This document shows positions 35,526 to 44,246 of a stretch of DNA of 45,701 nucleotides, one piece after another (the stretch's first letter is position 1; the number at the start of each line of letters is the position of its first letter). Position numbers and translations under genes: made by a program. Location: contig CAIPNM010000213.1 in the NCBI GenBank assembly GCA_903866395.1, forward strand, positions 1 to 45,701, read 5' to 3'. This stretch comes from an uncultured bacterium. GTDB lineage: Bacteria > Pseudomonadota > Gammaproteobacteria > Burkholderiales > Burkholderiaceae_E. The notes under the pieces are model-generated. The model was not told the origin of the DNA. It did not search any database and was given only the letters and a program-made list of their open reading frames with translations.

Positions 35526-36443
35526 ATGAAAGATAGATTTCTGCAGGACAAGGTCGTGCTGGTCACCGGGGCTGGTGGCGGTATTGGCCGGGAGCTCGCG
35601 CTGGCCCTGGCAGCCGAAGGCGCCAGAGTGTTGGTCAATGATCTGGGTTCCAGCGTGGCGGGCGAGGGCCAGGATCGCTCGCGGGCCCAGGCCGTGGTGG
35701 ACGAGATTCGGGCGGCCGGTGGCGAGGCGAGCGCCAATGGCGATAGCGTGGCCGACTGGGCGGCTGCGCATCGCATGGTTGAACAGGCGCTCGATACCTT
35801 CGGGCGGATCGACGCCGTGATCAACAACGCTGGCATTTTGCGTGACCGCTTCTTCCACAATATGAGTGCCGACGAATGGCGGACGGTGATTGATGTTCAT
35901 CTGAACGGTACGTTTTATGTTTCGCGCGCGGCGGCGCCCCATTTCAAAGCTCAGCAGTCGGGCGCCTACATTCACATGACATCCACGTCGGGCCTGATCG
36001 GCAACCTCGGCCAGGCCAATTATTCGGCGGCAAAGCTTGGCATCGTTGCGCTGTCCAAGTCGATCGCGCTGGACATGGCGAAGTTCGGCGTTCGATCAAA
36101 CTGCATCTCGCCGTTTGCCTACAGCCGCATGATTGGATCGATTCCCACCGACACCCCTGAGCAGCAGGCCCGGGTGGAGCGCTTACAGCGCATGCAGACC
36201 CACCAGATTGCGCCGCTCGCGGTCTACCTTGCGAGCGAGGCCGCGCGTGAGGTGAGCGGACAGATTTTCGCAGTGCGGGCCAATGAGATTTTCTTGATCA
36301 GCCAGAACCGGCCGATTCGTAGCCTGCATCGCGGCGAGGGCTGGACCGCGCAGAGCATCGCCGAACACGCGATGCCCGCGCTTCGGGCGTCGTTTTATCC
36401 GCTCGAGCGTTCGCCGGACGTGTTCAGCTGGGATCCGGTCTGA
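35526..36443 (+). CDS. Short-chain dehydrogenase/reductase, hydroxyacyl-CoA dehydrogenase-like
   Basis: A 305-residue classical SDR: TGAGGGIGRELA (14-25) for NAD(P) binding, NNAGILRDR (100-108), and Ser155, Tyr166, Lys170 as catalytic residues. The NNAGILRD form and the long C-terminus resemble the dehydrogenase part of multifunctional beta-oxidation enzymes (MFE-2/HSD17B4 type), so a 3-hydroxyacyl-CoA substrate is plausible, not proven. GGAG precedes the ATG by eight bases. Its stop abuts the stop of the convergent RTX gene. Confidence 0.85.
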   Translation: MKDRFLQDKVVLVTGAGGGIGRELALALAAEGARVLVNDLGSSVAGEGQDRSRAQAVVDEIRAAGGEASANGDSVADWAAAHRMVEQALDTFGRIDAVINNAGILRDRFFHNMSADEWRTVIDVHLNGTFYVSRAAAPHFKAQQSGAYIHMTSTSGLIGNLGQANYSAAKLGIVALSKSIALDMAKFGVRSNCISPFAYSRMIGSIPTDTPEQQARVERLQRMQTHQIAPLAVYLASEAAREVSGQIFAVRANEIFLISQNRPIRSLHRGEGWTAQSIAEHAMPALRASFYPLERSPDVFSWDPV

Positions 36444-39400
36444 TCAGCCAGGATAGCCCCACTGATCGAGTGGCGCGCCGAGGGCAAGCGCGAGCGATGC
36501 GAAGTAACTGTCGGCGATCGGGGCGACGGAATTGGCAGCCTGCCAGCTGCCATTGACATCACCACGGACTGTCCCGACCAGGTTGATCTCGCCTGCGCTG
36601 CCGGCCTCGACCTCGATTGTTGTGCCATTCCAATCCACCGATCGTCGCTGCGAGGTAAAGGCGCCAGCCCCACCGCGGGCTTCGGGATCCCAGTGAGGGT
36701 AGTCTTCATTCACAAAGAGCCAGTCTGCTGGAAGCGCATCCGCCCGGCCGACCGCCATTTTCAGAATCTCGTACACATCATTGCTGTCCACTTGCCCCGA
36801 GCGATCGACGTCGGAGGATATGAACTGATAAGGCGAGACGAGCGCGGCGCGTCTAGGTCCCACGGTGCCATCGGGGTCGGCGTTCGGATTGCGACCCACT
36901 GAAAGCATCAGCGCCGCTAGCGCATCTTCCGAATCGATACTCCCGCGTTCAGCGGCGTGTCGTGCCGAGAGTGCGTAGCCGCCGAACTCGACATTTTCCA
37001 GAGACCAACGCCCGTCCGGGCCGGTTTGCGTTTGCGCAAACCGGGTCTGGAACGGGGTGATTTGCTGACTGCCAAGCCGCCCGGCCACCGCGGAAAGGTC
37101 CACTGACGAGTTTTCGGCCAGCGTGTCGATCGTGATCGTGCCGAGGCGAATAGGCCCCGAGAGTGGCTGGTCGACACTCGCTGCAGAGAGGTTCAGCGTG
37201 CCCGGCAGATCGACCGAAAACAGTTTGAAACTCCAGCCTGATAGATCAGGTGCCCAGCTGAAGCCGACGGTACGGTCTGAAGCGAACTCGAAGTCGAGGT
37301 CGAATCGGGAGACCGCTGCCGCCGGATCGGCCCAAAGATCAACCTGAAGATCACCTTCAGTGGTCGTGCGGATGTTGCGCAGACTGAAGAGGCTTGTCGG
37401 CGTCGGCGCGACCGCATCACCCCCGGTAAGTGTGATCGTCACCTGCGCGATTGGCTGATGGCTCTTCCAGTGATAGACGCGTCCGCCGAGGTCTGGTGCC
37501 TGCTCCCATACGTTACCTAGGGCCTGGACGATGAACAACCCGTTATAGCCGAAGCTGTCGTAGAGGTTAGTGAAAATGCCGTCGTTGACCAGAGAAATAT
37601 TGTGGTGAACGTCGGCTGCGACGCGCGTCGCCGACGAGACGTTCTGTACCCAGTCGTAGTCGATGTCCTCGAAGCGCCAGCCGGCAGGCAGGTAGTGTTT
37701 AAGGTCCTGACGAAGCGCAACGATTTCGGTGGTGGTTGGGTTCACCAGGGTGAAACCGTCTCGTAAAGCAGTGCGGGCGTCATCCACGCCCGCGACTGCG
37801 CCCTGAGGTTGAGTATCAAAGCGATCGTTGCCCTGGTTGAAAAACTTATCCAGCCAGACGTGACCGATTGAGTCTTCGAGTTCAATTCTGCCGTTGCCGT
37901 CGGCGTCGACTACGTAGTACACGCGCCCGTCTGGTGCGACGTAAGGGTGCATGAGTCGCAGTGAGCGATCGTCAAACGTGCCGAGGTCGATCACTGATTT
38001 CGGTAGCCGGACGGGGTCCGGCTGCGCGAGCAACATATCGCGAAATTGGTAGCGCTCGAAGCCCGCAACCTGATCTGTGCCATCGCCGAACGTCCAGATT
38101 CCGGTGCTGAGCTCGAACCGGTCGGCCCCGCGGTTGTCCCGAAGCGAAACGTAGCCGGTTGAGTCTGTGGTGACGGAGTAGCTGCTGCGAGCGCCGCCAA
38201 ACACCACCACGTCCTGGCCGGCTGCGCCGCTTAGGGTGTCGTCACCTGGACCGCCCTCGATCACGTTGGGACCTGAATCGCCCGTGATACGGTCGCCGGC
38301 GATGCCGCCCTGGACGTTTTCGATACTGATCAGAATGTCGACGTCCACGCGGGAATCCGGGCCCTCGTCGCCGGCCGCTTGACCGTCGTCATGCGCCTTA
38401 CCCTCAGCCAGGTTGACGATGATGCCTAGGGTGGCGTGGTTGTATTCAGCCCAGTCAAGGCCTGTCCCGCCATCAATGGTGTCGCTTCCGCCGCGGCCGT
38501 CAAGACGGTTATTGTTGCCATCGCCAGTGATCCGGTCGTTGTCCTGACTCCCCTCTACACCTTCGATATCGGTGAACACATCAATATCGCCAAATGCGTC
38601 AATGGCCGATCCGGTAAAGCCCGAAGGCAGCGACCCCGACGAGCCGACCCAGCCCTCGAGCATGACCACGACGCCCTGGGTACCGAAGAGCGCGCTTAAT
38701 TCGAGCTCGTCATGGCCAAAGGCACCATCAAAGGAATCGGCGCCCCTCAGTCCGTTGAAGGTGTCGCCGCGGTCGCTGCCCTTGAAGCGGTCGGCGTAGT
38801 AGGAGCCCACAACGTGTTCGACTCCGATGAGGGTGTCGGTGTCACCCCAGCCGTCGTTGACCACCTGGCCGCTTGCGCGCGACATATCAACATCGATGCC
38901 TTCGGGGGAGGCTGGGTGTTCCACAATGTCCCAGCCACCGCCCCCCTGAATCGTGTCGGCGCCCGCACCAGGGTAGAAGTATTCGGCGCGCGGATTGAGG
39001 GACATCCTGCCCTGACCACCGCCGATTAGCAGGTCACCGTAGCTTGAGCCCTGAACACCATAGACACCGCTGAATTTATCGCGCCCCAGGCTCGCGTAAG
39101 CAGGCGTAGTTTTGGCGGCCTCATCGAGCGCATCGACTACGCCTTCGCGAAGATTAGCCCGAATCGGGAGCATCGACTGGTCGTAGGTGAGCAGTGTTGA
39201 CCCGTTGCCATGGATCGTGTCGTCACCACCCTCGGGAACAAAACTGTTGTAGCCCCACCAGCGACTGCCGACATTGGGCGTGCTGAGTGTGGAAGCAGCG
39301 CTGCCAATTGCGGGGGCCGCTTCGGGATCGATGGGGCGGTTTGCTGCGCCGCCGAACCCGCGGGCATCGTAGGTATCGGCGAACATCGATCCGCGGATGA

Positions 39401-42215
39401 TCTCAATGCTACGCAAGGTGTCTGAACCGCTCGACTCGGAGGATGCCAGGCCTGCGGCCAGGAGAATCGTAACGCCCTCATTTGCGAACCGATACTCGGC
39501 TCGGTCGATACCAGGCCCGCCGTCGATAAAGTCGTTGCCGCCGTCACCGCGAAAGCTCTCGAGCGAGTCATTGTCGGCCACGCCGCCGATCATCGTGTCG
39601 TTGAAACGCGTCCCGTGAACGCCACGAATGCCGCTGAACGTGAGCGTACCGAGAACGACCCCAGCCGTGGACAGGTTGGAGAGGTCTGAAGTTGTCTGAC
39701 GCAGGTCGATCTTCAGCCCGTTGACGTTGTCCTGTGCGCCGTCGACCGCGGAGTAGTTGACCGTGGTGAGCCCGTTACCGATCACGGTATCACTGCCACC
39801 GCGACCCATCAGGAGCGCGTTATAACTCGAGTCGTCCAAGGGACTGGAGACATAACCCAGGTGGTTGATTCGCATTCCGCTCACATCGATACGGTCGTCG
39901 AAGGCGGTGTCGCCGATCAGCGTGACGTTTCTGAGCGTATCGGTGCCAGCGGTCTGGCCTGAGGCTGACCCATAGTTCACTGTCCATGTATTCGAAGAAG
40001 TTTTGACAGTAACGGGCGTTGCCGACCAGTGGTAGCCAACGTAGACCCCATCGCTCCAGGTTTGTTGGGGCCCGTACGGTAAAACATCCACAAGATCGGA
40101 GCCGCCTCGCAGATACAAGTAAAGCCCGGTACCCCCCACCGCCGCATCGCTGGCCGAGCTGCTGACGCGGCCGGTGATGGCATCAGCGTTGGTGGTGCCG
40201 TCGATCTCCTCAATGCCGCTGTAGCGGTCAGTACCGGTTTCACCCGAGACCACCACCGTTCTCTGGGTGAGGTCGACAGTGATCGCTCCCGACCCGGTGT
40301 AGTCGATCCGATCATAGTCACCGGTGGTGTTGAGGCCCGGATAGCGTCGTTGTTCTCCGCCATCAATCGAATCGGAGCCCGCGCCGGGATAGATCCTATC
40401 GTCGCCCAGCGCTCCGACCAGAGTGTCGTTGCCATTCCCACCCGATAGCGAATCGGCGCCCGACAGACCCGAGACCGAGTCGTCGCCGCCGTAGCCTGCG
40501 ATTGAATCTGCGATGTTCTCCGAGCCAACCAGCGTATCAGGACCGTCGGTTCCACCGATGAACTGATAACTGACCGTCGGCGCGAGGCCACCAGACGAGG
40601 CTGCTGAAAGGGAAAGTCGCAGCACGGCAATGGTGCTGGCCATGGCGCTACCAGGGGCGGTCACGGAGGCTTCGATGCTGATAGCTTCGACTCCCCGAAT
40701 CGTATCGGTATTCTGTAGAGGCGCGTCGGTGGTGGCCTGTACGGGCGCACGCAGATCAGTGACCTGAAGCGCATCCGAGCTTTGGGTGATTGTGAACAGG
40801 TCGAGCGAGCCTGTCTTGATTCGCCAGGTCCCGGATCCGTCGGCCGTAAGGGCCACGCGGTCACTGATTGCGCCGACTCGGAATGTTGCACTGTCGTTCC
40901 CCGCGCCACCTTGAAGCGTATCGTTCCCCGCCCCGCCAATGAACGCGTCGCTGGATGACCCGCCCGTGAGCACATCGTGCCCGCCCTCGCCGGAGGCGTA
41001 GCTGCCGACAGCGTTGGAGAGTTGGATGACATCATCGAACTGACTTCCGTGCGCGCCCTCGATGGAGATCAGTGTGTCGGTGCCAATGCCAAGGCCTGAA
41101 GCCGAGCCAGTCGCCAGATTGATGTTCAACGCAGAACTGGCGTCCTGATACATCACCGTGTCGACACTGTCCCGACCATCTGCGAGATCATTCCCCGCGG
41201 CCAGCCGAAACCAGTTGCGTTTGGCATTGCCCCGCAACTGATCGCCGAATGCCGAGTCACTCAGATGCTCGATATCGGTGAGAAAGTCGTTTCCGGCGCC
41301 ACCAGTTACTGCGCCGGTGTACAGATCGGCAATGACCGCGGCTGACGCGGCGCGGTAGTCGGCGGTGTCGCCCCAGCTTCCGTCGGTGCCGCCATCGAGA
41401 CGGTCATCTCCCGCGGCACCGATCAGCACGTCCGAGCCGCCGAGGCCTACGATCAGATCGGCCTGTGCAGTCCCGTTCAGCGTGTCGCCACTTGAAGTGC
41501 CCTCGATACGCGAACTCGCGGGGATGGTCAGCGCAGCGCTGGAGACGACTTCAGCAAAGCCTTCGATGTCAGTGTAAGTTGCCCGTACCGCGATCGACTG
41601 GCCTAAATGCATGGCGGATAACGCCAGCATGGGGTCAGTTGCCCCGGCGATGACTGCGCTGCCCATCAGCCATTGGTATCGGATCGTTCCCAGCCCATCC
41701 GGATCAGCGAGCGAGTTGGATGCGGTAAGCGTCTGGCCTGGCACCGGCGACCCGGCGATGGTGACCGACCCGGTCGGGAGGCTGTTGGTGACGCGATAGA
41801 CCGCGAGCGACAGGCCACCTGTGTTGTCGGAAGTTTGATTGTCGGGAAGCCGAATTTGCAGCGTGTCGGCCTCGGTGAGCGTAACGCGCGTCGGCGATAT
41901 CGCTGCTGCCGCCGCCGACGCTGCCGACAGGGACGAGAAATCTCGTCCGGCCGATGCGTCACCCGTGGAGGGCTTTACCCAGGTTGCCTGGAGCGTATGC
42001 GCCGAGAGTTCGTAATCGACGCTCCATGGAAATGCTGAGCCTGCAAGCCGCTGCCATCCGGAGTGCTCGGCGCCCAGCTGCCCAACGCGCAGGTAATCGA
42101 TCTGGTAGCGACCGGGTGTAAGTTGGAGCGAAAAGGTGGGGACCTGGGCCGCGTTTGCCGATAAGGCTTGCGTGGCATTCAGGTTGATCAGGCCAACAAG
42201 TTCTCGAACGCTCAT
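36444..42215 (-). CDS. Giant RTX protein with Ig-like, cohesin-like and dockerin-like parts
   Basis: A 1,923-residue acidic protein without a signal peptide. Order: unique N-terminus (1-145), an Ig-like repeat (about 150-232; PVPGQTLTASNSLADPDGLG, IRYQWLMG), then many RTX calcium-binding nonapeptides (about 240-1420; GGAGNDTLQGGAGND, GGSDTIDGGTGLDWAEY) in blocks separated by 60-150 residue spacers with a recurring VNLAEG / DTLISIENVQGS pattern. After the last block comes a VYYVVDADGNGRIELEDS region with an EF-hand-like loop, a beta-rich cohesin-like stretch (about 1600-1710), two dockerin-like repeats (about 1756-1825; SIDSEDALAALMLSVGRNPN and DVDRSGQVDSNDVYEILKMA), and a tail ending LGAPLDQWGYPG. 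Such proteins leave by type I secretion and act as adhesins, enzymes or surface layers; no catalytic domain is recognised. ATG 42215 has GGGGTA upstream; a TTG at 42233 is unlikely. No ABC exporter is in the window. Confidence 0.9.
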   Translation of the reverse strand: MSVRELVGLINLNATQALSANAAQVPTFSLQLTPGRYQIDYLRVGQLGAEHSGWQRLAGSAFPWSVDYELSAHTLQATWVKPSTGDASAGRDFSSLSAASAAAAAISPTRVTLTEADTLQIRLPDNQTSDNTGGLSLAVYRVTNSLPTGSVTIAGSPVPGQTLTASNSLADPDGLGTIRYQWLMGSAVIAGATDPMLALSAMHLGQSIAVRATYTDIEGFAEVVSSAALTIPASSRIEGTSSGDTLNGTAQADLIVGLGGSDVLIGAAGDDRLDGGTDGSWGDTADYRAASAAVIADLYTGAVTGGAGNDFLTDIEHLSDSAFGDQLRGNAKRNWFRLAAGNDLADGRDSVDTVMYQDASSALNINLATGSASGLGIGTDTLISIEGAHGSQFDDVIQLSNAVGSYASGEGGHDVLTGGSSSDAFIGGAGNDTLQGGAGNDSATFRVGAISDRVALTADGSGTWRIKTGSLDLFTITQSSDALQVTDLRAPVQATTDAPLQNTDTIRGVEAISIEASVTAPGSAMASTIAVLRLSLSAASSGGLAPTVSYQFIGGTDGPDTLVGSENIADSIAGYGGDDSVSGLSGADSLSGGNGNDTLVGALGDDRIYPGAGSDSIDGGEQRRYPGLNTTGDYDRIDYTGSGAITVDLTQRTVVVSGETGTDRYSGIEEIDGTTNADAITGRVSSSASDAAVGGTGLYLYLRGGSDLVDVLPYGPQQTWSDGVYVGYHWSATPVTVKTSSNTWTVNYGSASGQTAGTDTLRNVTLIGDTAFDDRIDVSGMRINHLGYVSSPLDDSSYNALLMGRGGSDTVIGNGLTTVNYSAVDGAQDNVNGLKIDLRQTTSDLSNLSTAGVVLGTLTFSGIRGVHGTRFNDTMIGGVADNDSLESFRGDGGNDFIDGGPGIDRAEYRFANEGVTILLAAGLASSESSGSDTLRSIEIIRGSMFADTYDARGFGGAANRPIDPEAAPAIGSAASTLSTPNVGSRWWGYNSFVPEGGDDTIHGNGSTLLTYDQSMLPIRANLREGVVDALDEAAKTTPAYASLGRDKFSGVYGVQGSSYGDLLIGGGQGRMSLNPRAEYFYPGAGADTIQGGGGWDIVEHPASPEGIDVDMSRASGQVVNDGWGDTDTLIGVEHVVGSYYADRFKGSDRGDTFNGLRGADSFDGAFGHDELELSALFGTQGVVVMLEGWVGSSGSLPSGFTGSAIDAFGDIDVFTDIEGVEGSQDNDRITGDGNNNRLDGRGGSDTIDGGTGLDWAEYNHATLGIIVNLAEGKAHDDGQAAGDEGPDSRVDVDILISIENVQGGIAGDRITGDSGPNVIEGGPGDDTLSGAAGQDVVVFGGARSSYSVTTDSTGYVSLRDNRGADRFELSTGIWTFGDGTDQVAGFERYQFRDMLLAQPDPVRLPKSVIDLGTFDDRSLRLMHPYVAPDGRVYYVVDADGNGRIELEDSIGHVWLDKFFNQGNDRFDTQPQGAVAGVDDARTALRDGFTLVNPTTTEIVALRQDLKHYLPAGWRFEDIDYDWVQNVSSATRVAADVHHNISLVNDGIFTNLYDSFGYNGLFIVQALGNVWEQAPDLGGRVYHWKSHQPIAQVTITLTGGDAVAPTPTSLFSLRNIRTTTEGDLQVDLWADPAAAVSRFDLDFEFASDRTVGFSWAPDLSGWSFKLFSVDLPGTLNLSAASVDQPLSGPIRLGTITIDTLAENSSVDLSAVAGRLGSQQITPFQTRFAQTQTGPDGRWSLENVEFGGYALSARHAAERGSIDSEDALAALMLSVGRNPNADPDGTVGPRRAALVSPYQFISSDVDRSGQVDSNDVYEILKMAVGRADALPADWLFVNEDYPHWDPEARGGAGAFTSQRRSVDWNGTTIEVEAGSAGEINLVGTVRGDVNGSWQAANSVAPIADSYFASLALALGAPLDQWGYPG

Positions 42216-42324
42216 CGCGTACCCCGAACACAAGATCGAGCCGAAACGATACGTGGTTTAGCGATCGCTGCCGGAATACCCGAGCCCTGCTATCAGGCCC
42301 GACTAGTCTGACTGCCGTTAGGCT

Positions 42325-42696
42325 TTACTGACAGCGATGCATGACCTGGCTGCCGTTACCGTAGAAATGGCGAAGCCATTTGGTGTCGTTGCCGAAGAAG
42401 GCGAGCAGATCTCGTTCGCCGCCCATCATTTGCGCGCCGACCCAGACAAGAATGCCATCGCTATCAACCTGATCGCGCTTGACGCGGAATCGTGACCCCC
42501 CATCAGGATCACCGCTTCGAAAGAGTTTCTGCTTCGGGTCGTAACTCACCCAGTAGCTCTTGCCCTGGTGCTGACAGGTCATACGCACTTCCTGCGCGGC
42601 AGCGCCCATCGGACAAAGCGCAATTACCGCGACCGCGAGCAGGCCAGGCCGCAACCCGCCCCACACGCTATGACGGAAAGCAGCGGGGCGTCGCAT
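42325..42696 (-). CDS. Small exported protein of unknown function
   Basis: A 123-residue protein with a clear signal peptide (basic MRRPAAFRH, hydrophobic LLAVAVIALC, cleavage near GAAAQ). The mature part of about 89 residues is polar and aromatic (SYWVSYDPKQKLFRSGD, LRHFYGNGSQVMHRCQ) with two cysteines that could pair. No family is recognised. It starts 13 bases after the apyrase stop on the same strand, so the two are probably co-transcribed. No strong ribosome binding site. Confidence 0.6.
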   Translation of the reverse strand: MRRPAAFRHSVWGGLRPGLLAVAVIALCPMGAAAQEVRMTCQHQGKSYWVSYDPKQKLFRSGDPDGGSRFRVKRDQVDSDGILVWVGAQMMGGERDLLAFFGNDTKWLRHFYGNGSQVMHRCQ

Positions 42697-42709
42697 CACG
42701 GGCCGCCAG

Positions 42710-44068
42710 TTACTGGGCTGCCATCGACCTGCGGGCAAGATCCTGTCCCAGTCCAAGGAAAGTTTTGTTGTAAACCGTGACGCTTTTGCCGCCGATCGTG
42801 ACCGCATAGCGGTTGTTCGCGGGGTCGGCATTTCCTGCGACAGGGAAGCTGACCTGCATCGAAGCGCCACCGACCTCGACGACGCCGTACATGCCGTTTG
42901 TGGCGTTGGCGCACTCCGCAAGCGGATCGGGGTTGACCTTGAAGTAGCGGCAGTAGTGGTCATTCAGATTGATCCAGCTCCAGACTCCTTCCTCGCTGTT
43001 GCCGTCACTGGTGCGAACCTCTTCGGCGGTGAACGTGCGGTTGGCGGGTGCGCCGGAATCTGTCTTGGCCTGATTCGTGATGTAGGTTTTGATAAGCGCG
43101 TAGAAATTATTGACTGCAGCCTTGCCGTGTTTTGCTTCGGCCTCGCGCATGCCTGCAGTGGCGAGAAGATCAACCTTCACATTCTGGGTTGTGGCAAGCC
43201 AATTCGCGTTGTTTTTGTAGTCGGTGTGCAGCTTGGTGAAAAGAGGCCCGATCACCTTGGTATTGACCTCACCCGGGTTGGCTGTGCCGACAAAATCGTC
43301 AATGCCGTTTTCGTCATCGCCTCGCTCCAGCGTGGTGAGCCAGGTGACCTGGGGATACGCGCCATTGCCGTTCGCGGTGATCTGGTAGAGCGAAAGCCGC
43401 GTGCCACTGCTTCCCGCATCAATCACGATGCGGTATTCGTCCGTGACCTGGCAATCAGTACAACCCGGCTTTCCGTACCTTTGCAAGAGATAGCCTCGGG
43501 TCCAGGTGAGCACCGTGGCGCCATTCTGCTCGGAGCTCACGGTGCGCGCGAAGGCCGAGCCGTTGTTACGAAATAGGCCGCTGTTACCAAAGAGCATGGT
43601 GTTGACGTAGGTGGAATTGGCGCATTGGTTGCGCTGGAATTTTGATGAGGCATCGGGGCCCGCCAGCCCGAGCTTGGTGAGCATCGAACTCCAGGCGGAG
43701 GGGCCTGAGCAATGGGTGTCGAGCGCCTGACGAAGGCCGGCGGGGGTGAGGGTGACATTCCAGACGGGATCGAATCTCAGCGCGAAATGCGCCCCGTCGA
43801 TGCCCACAAAGGATGCCCGGCTCTGGGCGGTGTCAGGAATTTCGCCGTTGGTGACGATCGCTTCGCTGACCACCCGCTCATAGCGCGCCGAGCACAACGT
43901 GTAGTTGTAATTGCCGGTTGCGCCCAGCGTACGGTTTGGATCCACCAGGGCGAGATCTGCCGCCATGCCGGAGGGGTAGCAATGCTCGATTGACGGTGTG
44001 ACCGAGTCGCTGCAACCCGACACCACGAGGGTCAGCGCAGCAAAAATCGAGGCAAGAAATATTCTCAT
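42710..44068 (-). CDS. GDA1/CD39-family apyrase (NTPDase) lipoprotein, C-terminally short
   Basis: A 452-residue protein with a lipoprotein signal (LVVSGC, Cys19), a 190-residue Cys-containing N-terminal region of unknown fold, and an NTPDase domain. Apyrase conserved regions are readable: ACR1 VIDAGSSGTR (215-224), ACR2 TAGMR (304-308), ACR3 GNSEEGVWSWINLN (356-369) with the catalytic Glu, and ACR4 VVEVGGASMQVSF (396-408; D to E and T to M relative to the usual form). The protein stops at FLGLGQDLARRSMAAQ, just where the C-terminal lobe and ACR5 should begin, and the frame is not continued beyond the TAA. NTPDases hydrolyse extracellular ATP/ADP; the Legionella enzyme Lpg1905 contributes to intracellular growth. 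Activity of this short form is uncertain. ATG 44068 is used; in-frame sequence upstream is not convincing. Confidence 0.82.
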   Translation of the reverse strand: MRIFLASIFAALTLVVSGCSDSVTPSIEHCYPSGMAADLALVDPNRTLGATGNYNYTLCSARYERVVSEAIVTNGEIPDTAQSRASFVGIDGAHFALRFDPVWNVTLTPAGLRQALDTHCSGPSAWSSMLTKLGLAGPDASSKFQRNQCANSTYVNTMLFGNSGLFRNNGSAFARTVSSEQNGATVLTWTRGYLLQRYGKPGCTDCQVTDEYRIVIDAGSSGTRLSLYQITANGNGAYPQVTWLTTLERGDDENGIDDFVGTANPGEVNTKVIGPLFTKLHTDYKNNANWLATTQNVKVDLLATAGMREAEAKHGKAAVNNFYALIKTYITNQAKTDSGAPANRTFTAEEVRTSDGNSEEGVWSWINLNDHYCRYFKVNPDPLAECANATNGMYGVVEVGGASMQVSFPVAGNADPANNRYAVTIGGKSVTVYNKTFLGLGQDLARRSMAAQ

Positions 44069-44246
44069 CGATATTCTTTCGAAAAAAAGAGCAATGCGGT
44101 TCGACAGGTTCGAGTGGTTCGCATTTGAGCATAGTGCCCGCCGATCCGCACCTCCAATGTTCACCGGTTGACCTTTCATAAGCTCTTTACCCTGCGCATC
44201 GCTACAGTGCCGCGTCGTACTGCAACCGGACCACTCGCGACAGGTA

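Noticed and set aside
36600-41500. Many short similar sequences suggestive of a repeat array or CRISPR
   Set aside because: They are degenerate coding copies of RTX nonapeptides with irregular spacing, not identical direct repeats with unique spacers.
42216-42324. Possible sigma-54 promoter before the giant RTX gene
   Set aside because: A GG-N10-GC pair exists on the minus strand, but the flanking bases (GGGTAT, CAGC) fit the consensus poorly. A 10-base palindrome AGCGATCGCT at 42260-42269 is also present but too common to call an operator.
44069-44246. Possible sigma-54 or sigma-70 promoter between the apyrase and the activator
   Set aside because: A GGGCAC element on the minus strand lacks a correctly spaced -12 GC, and a TTGACC at 44168-44173 has no -10 box at 17-18 bases.
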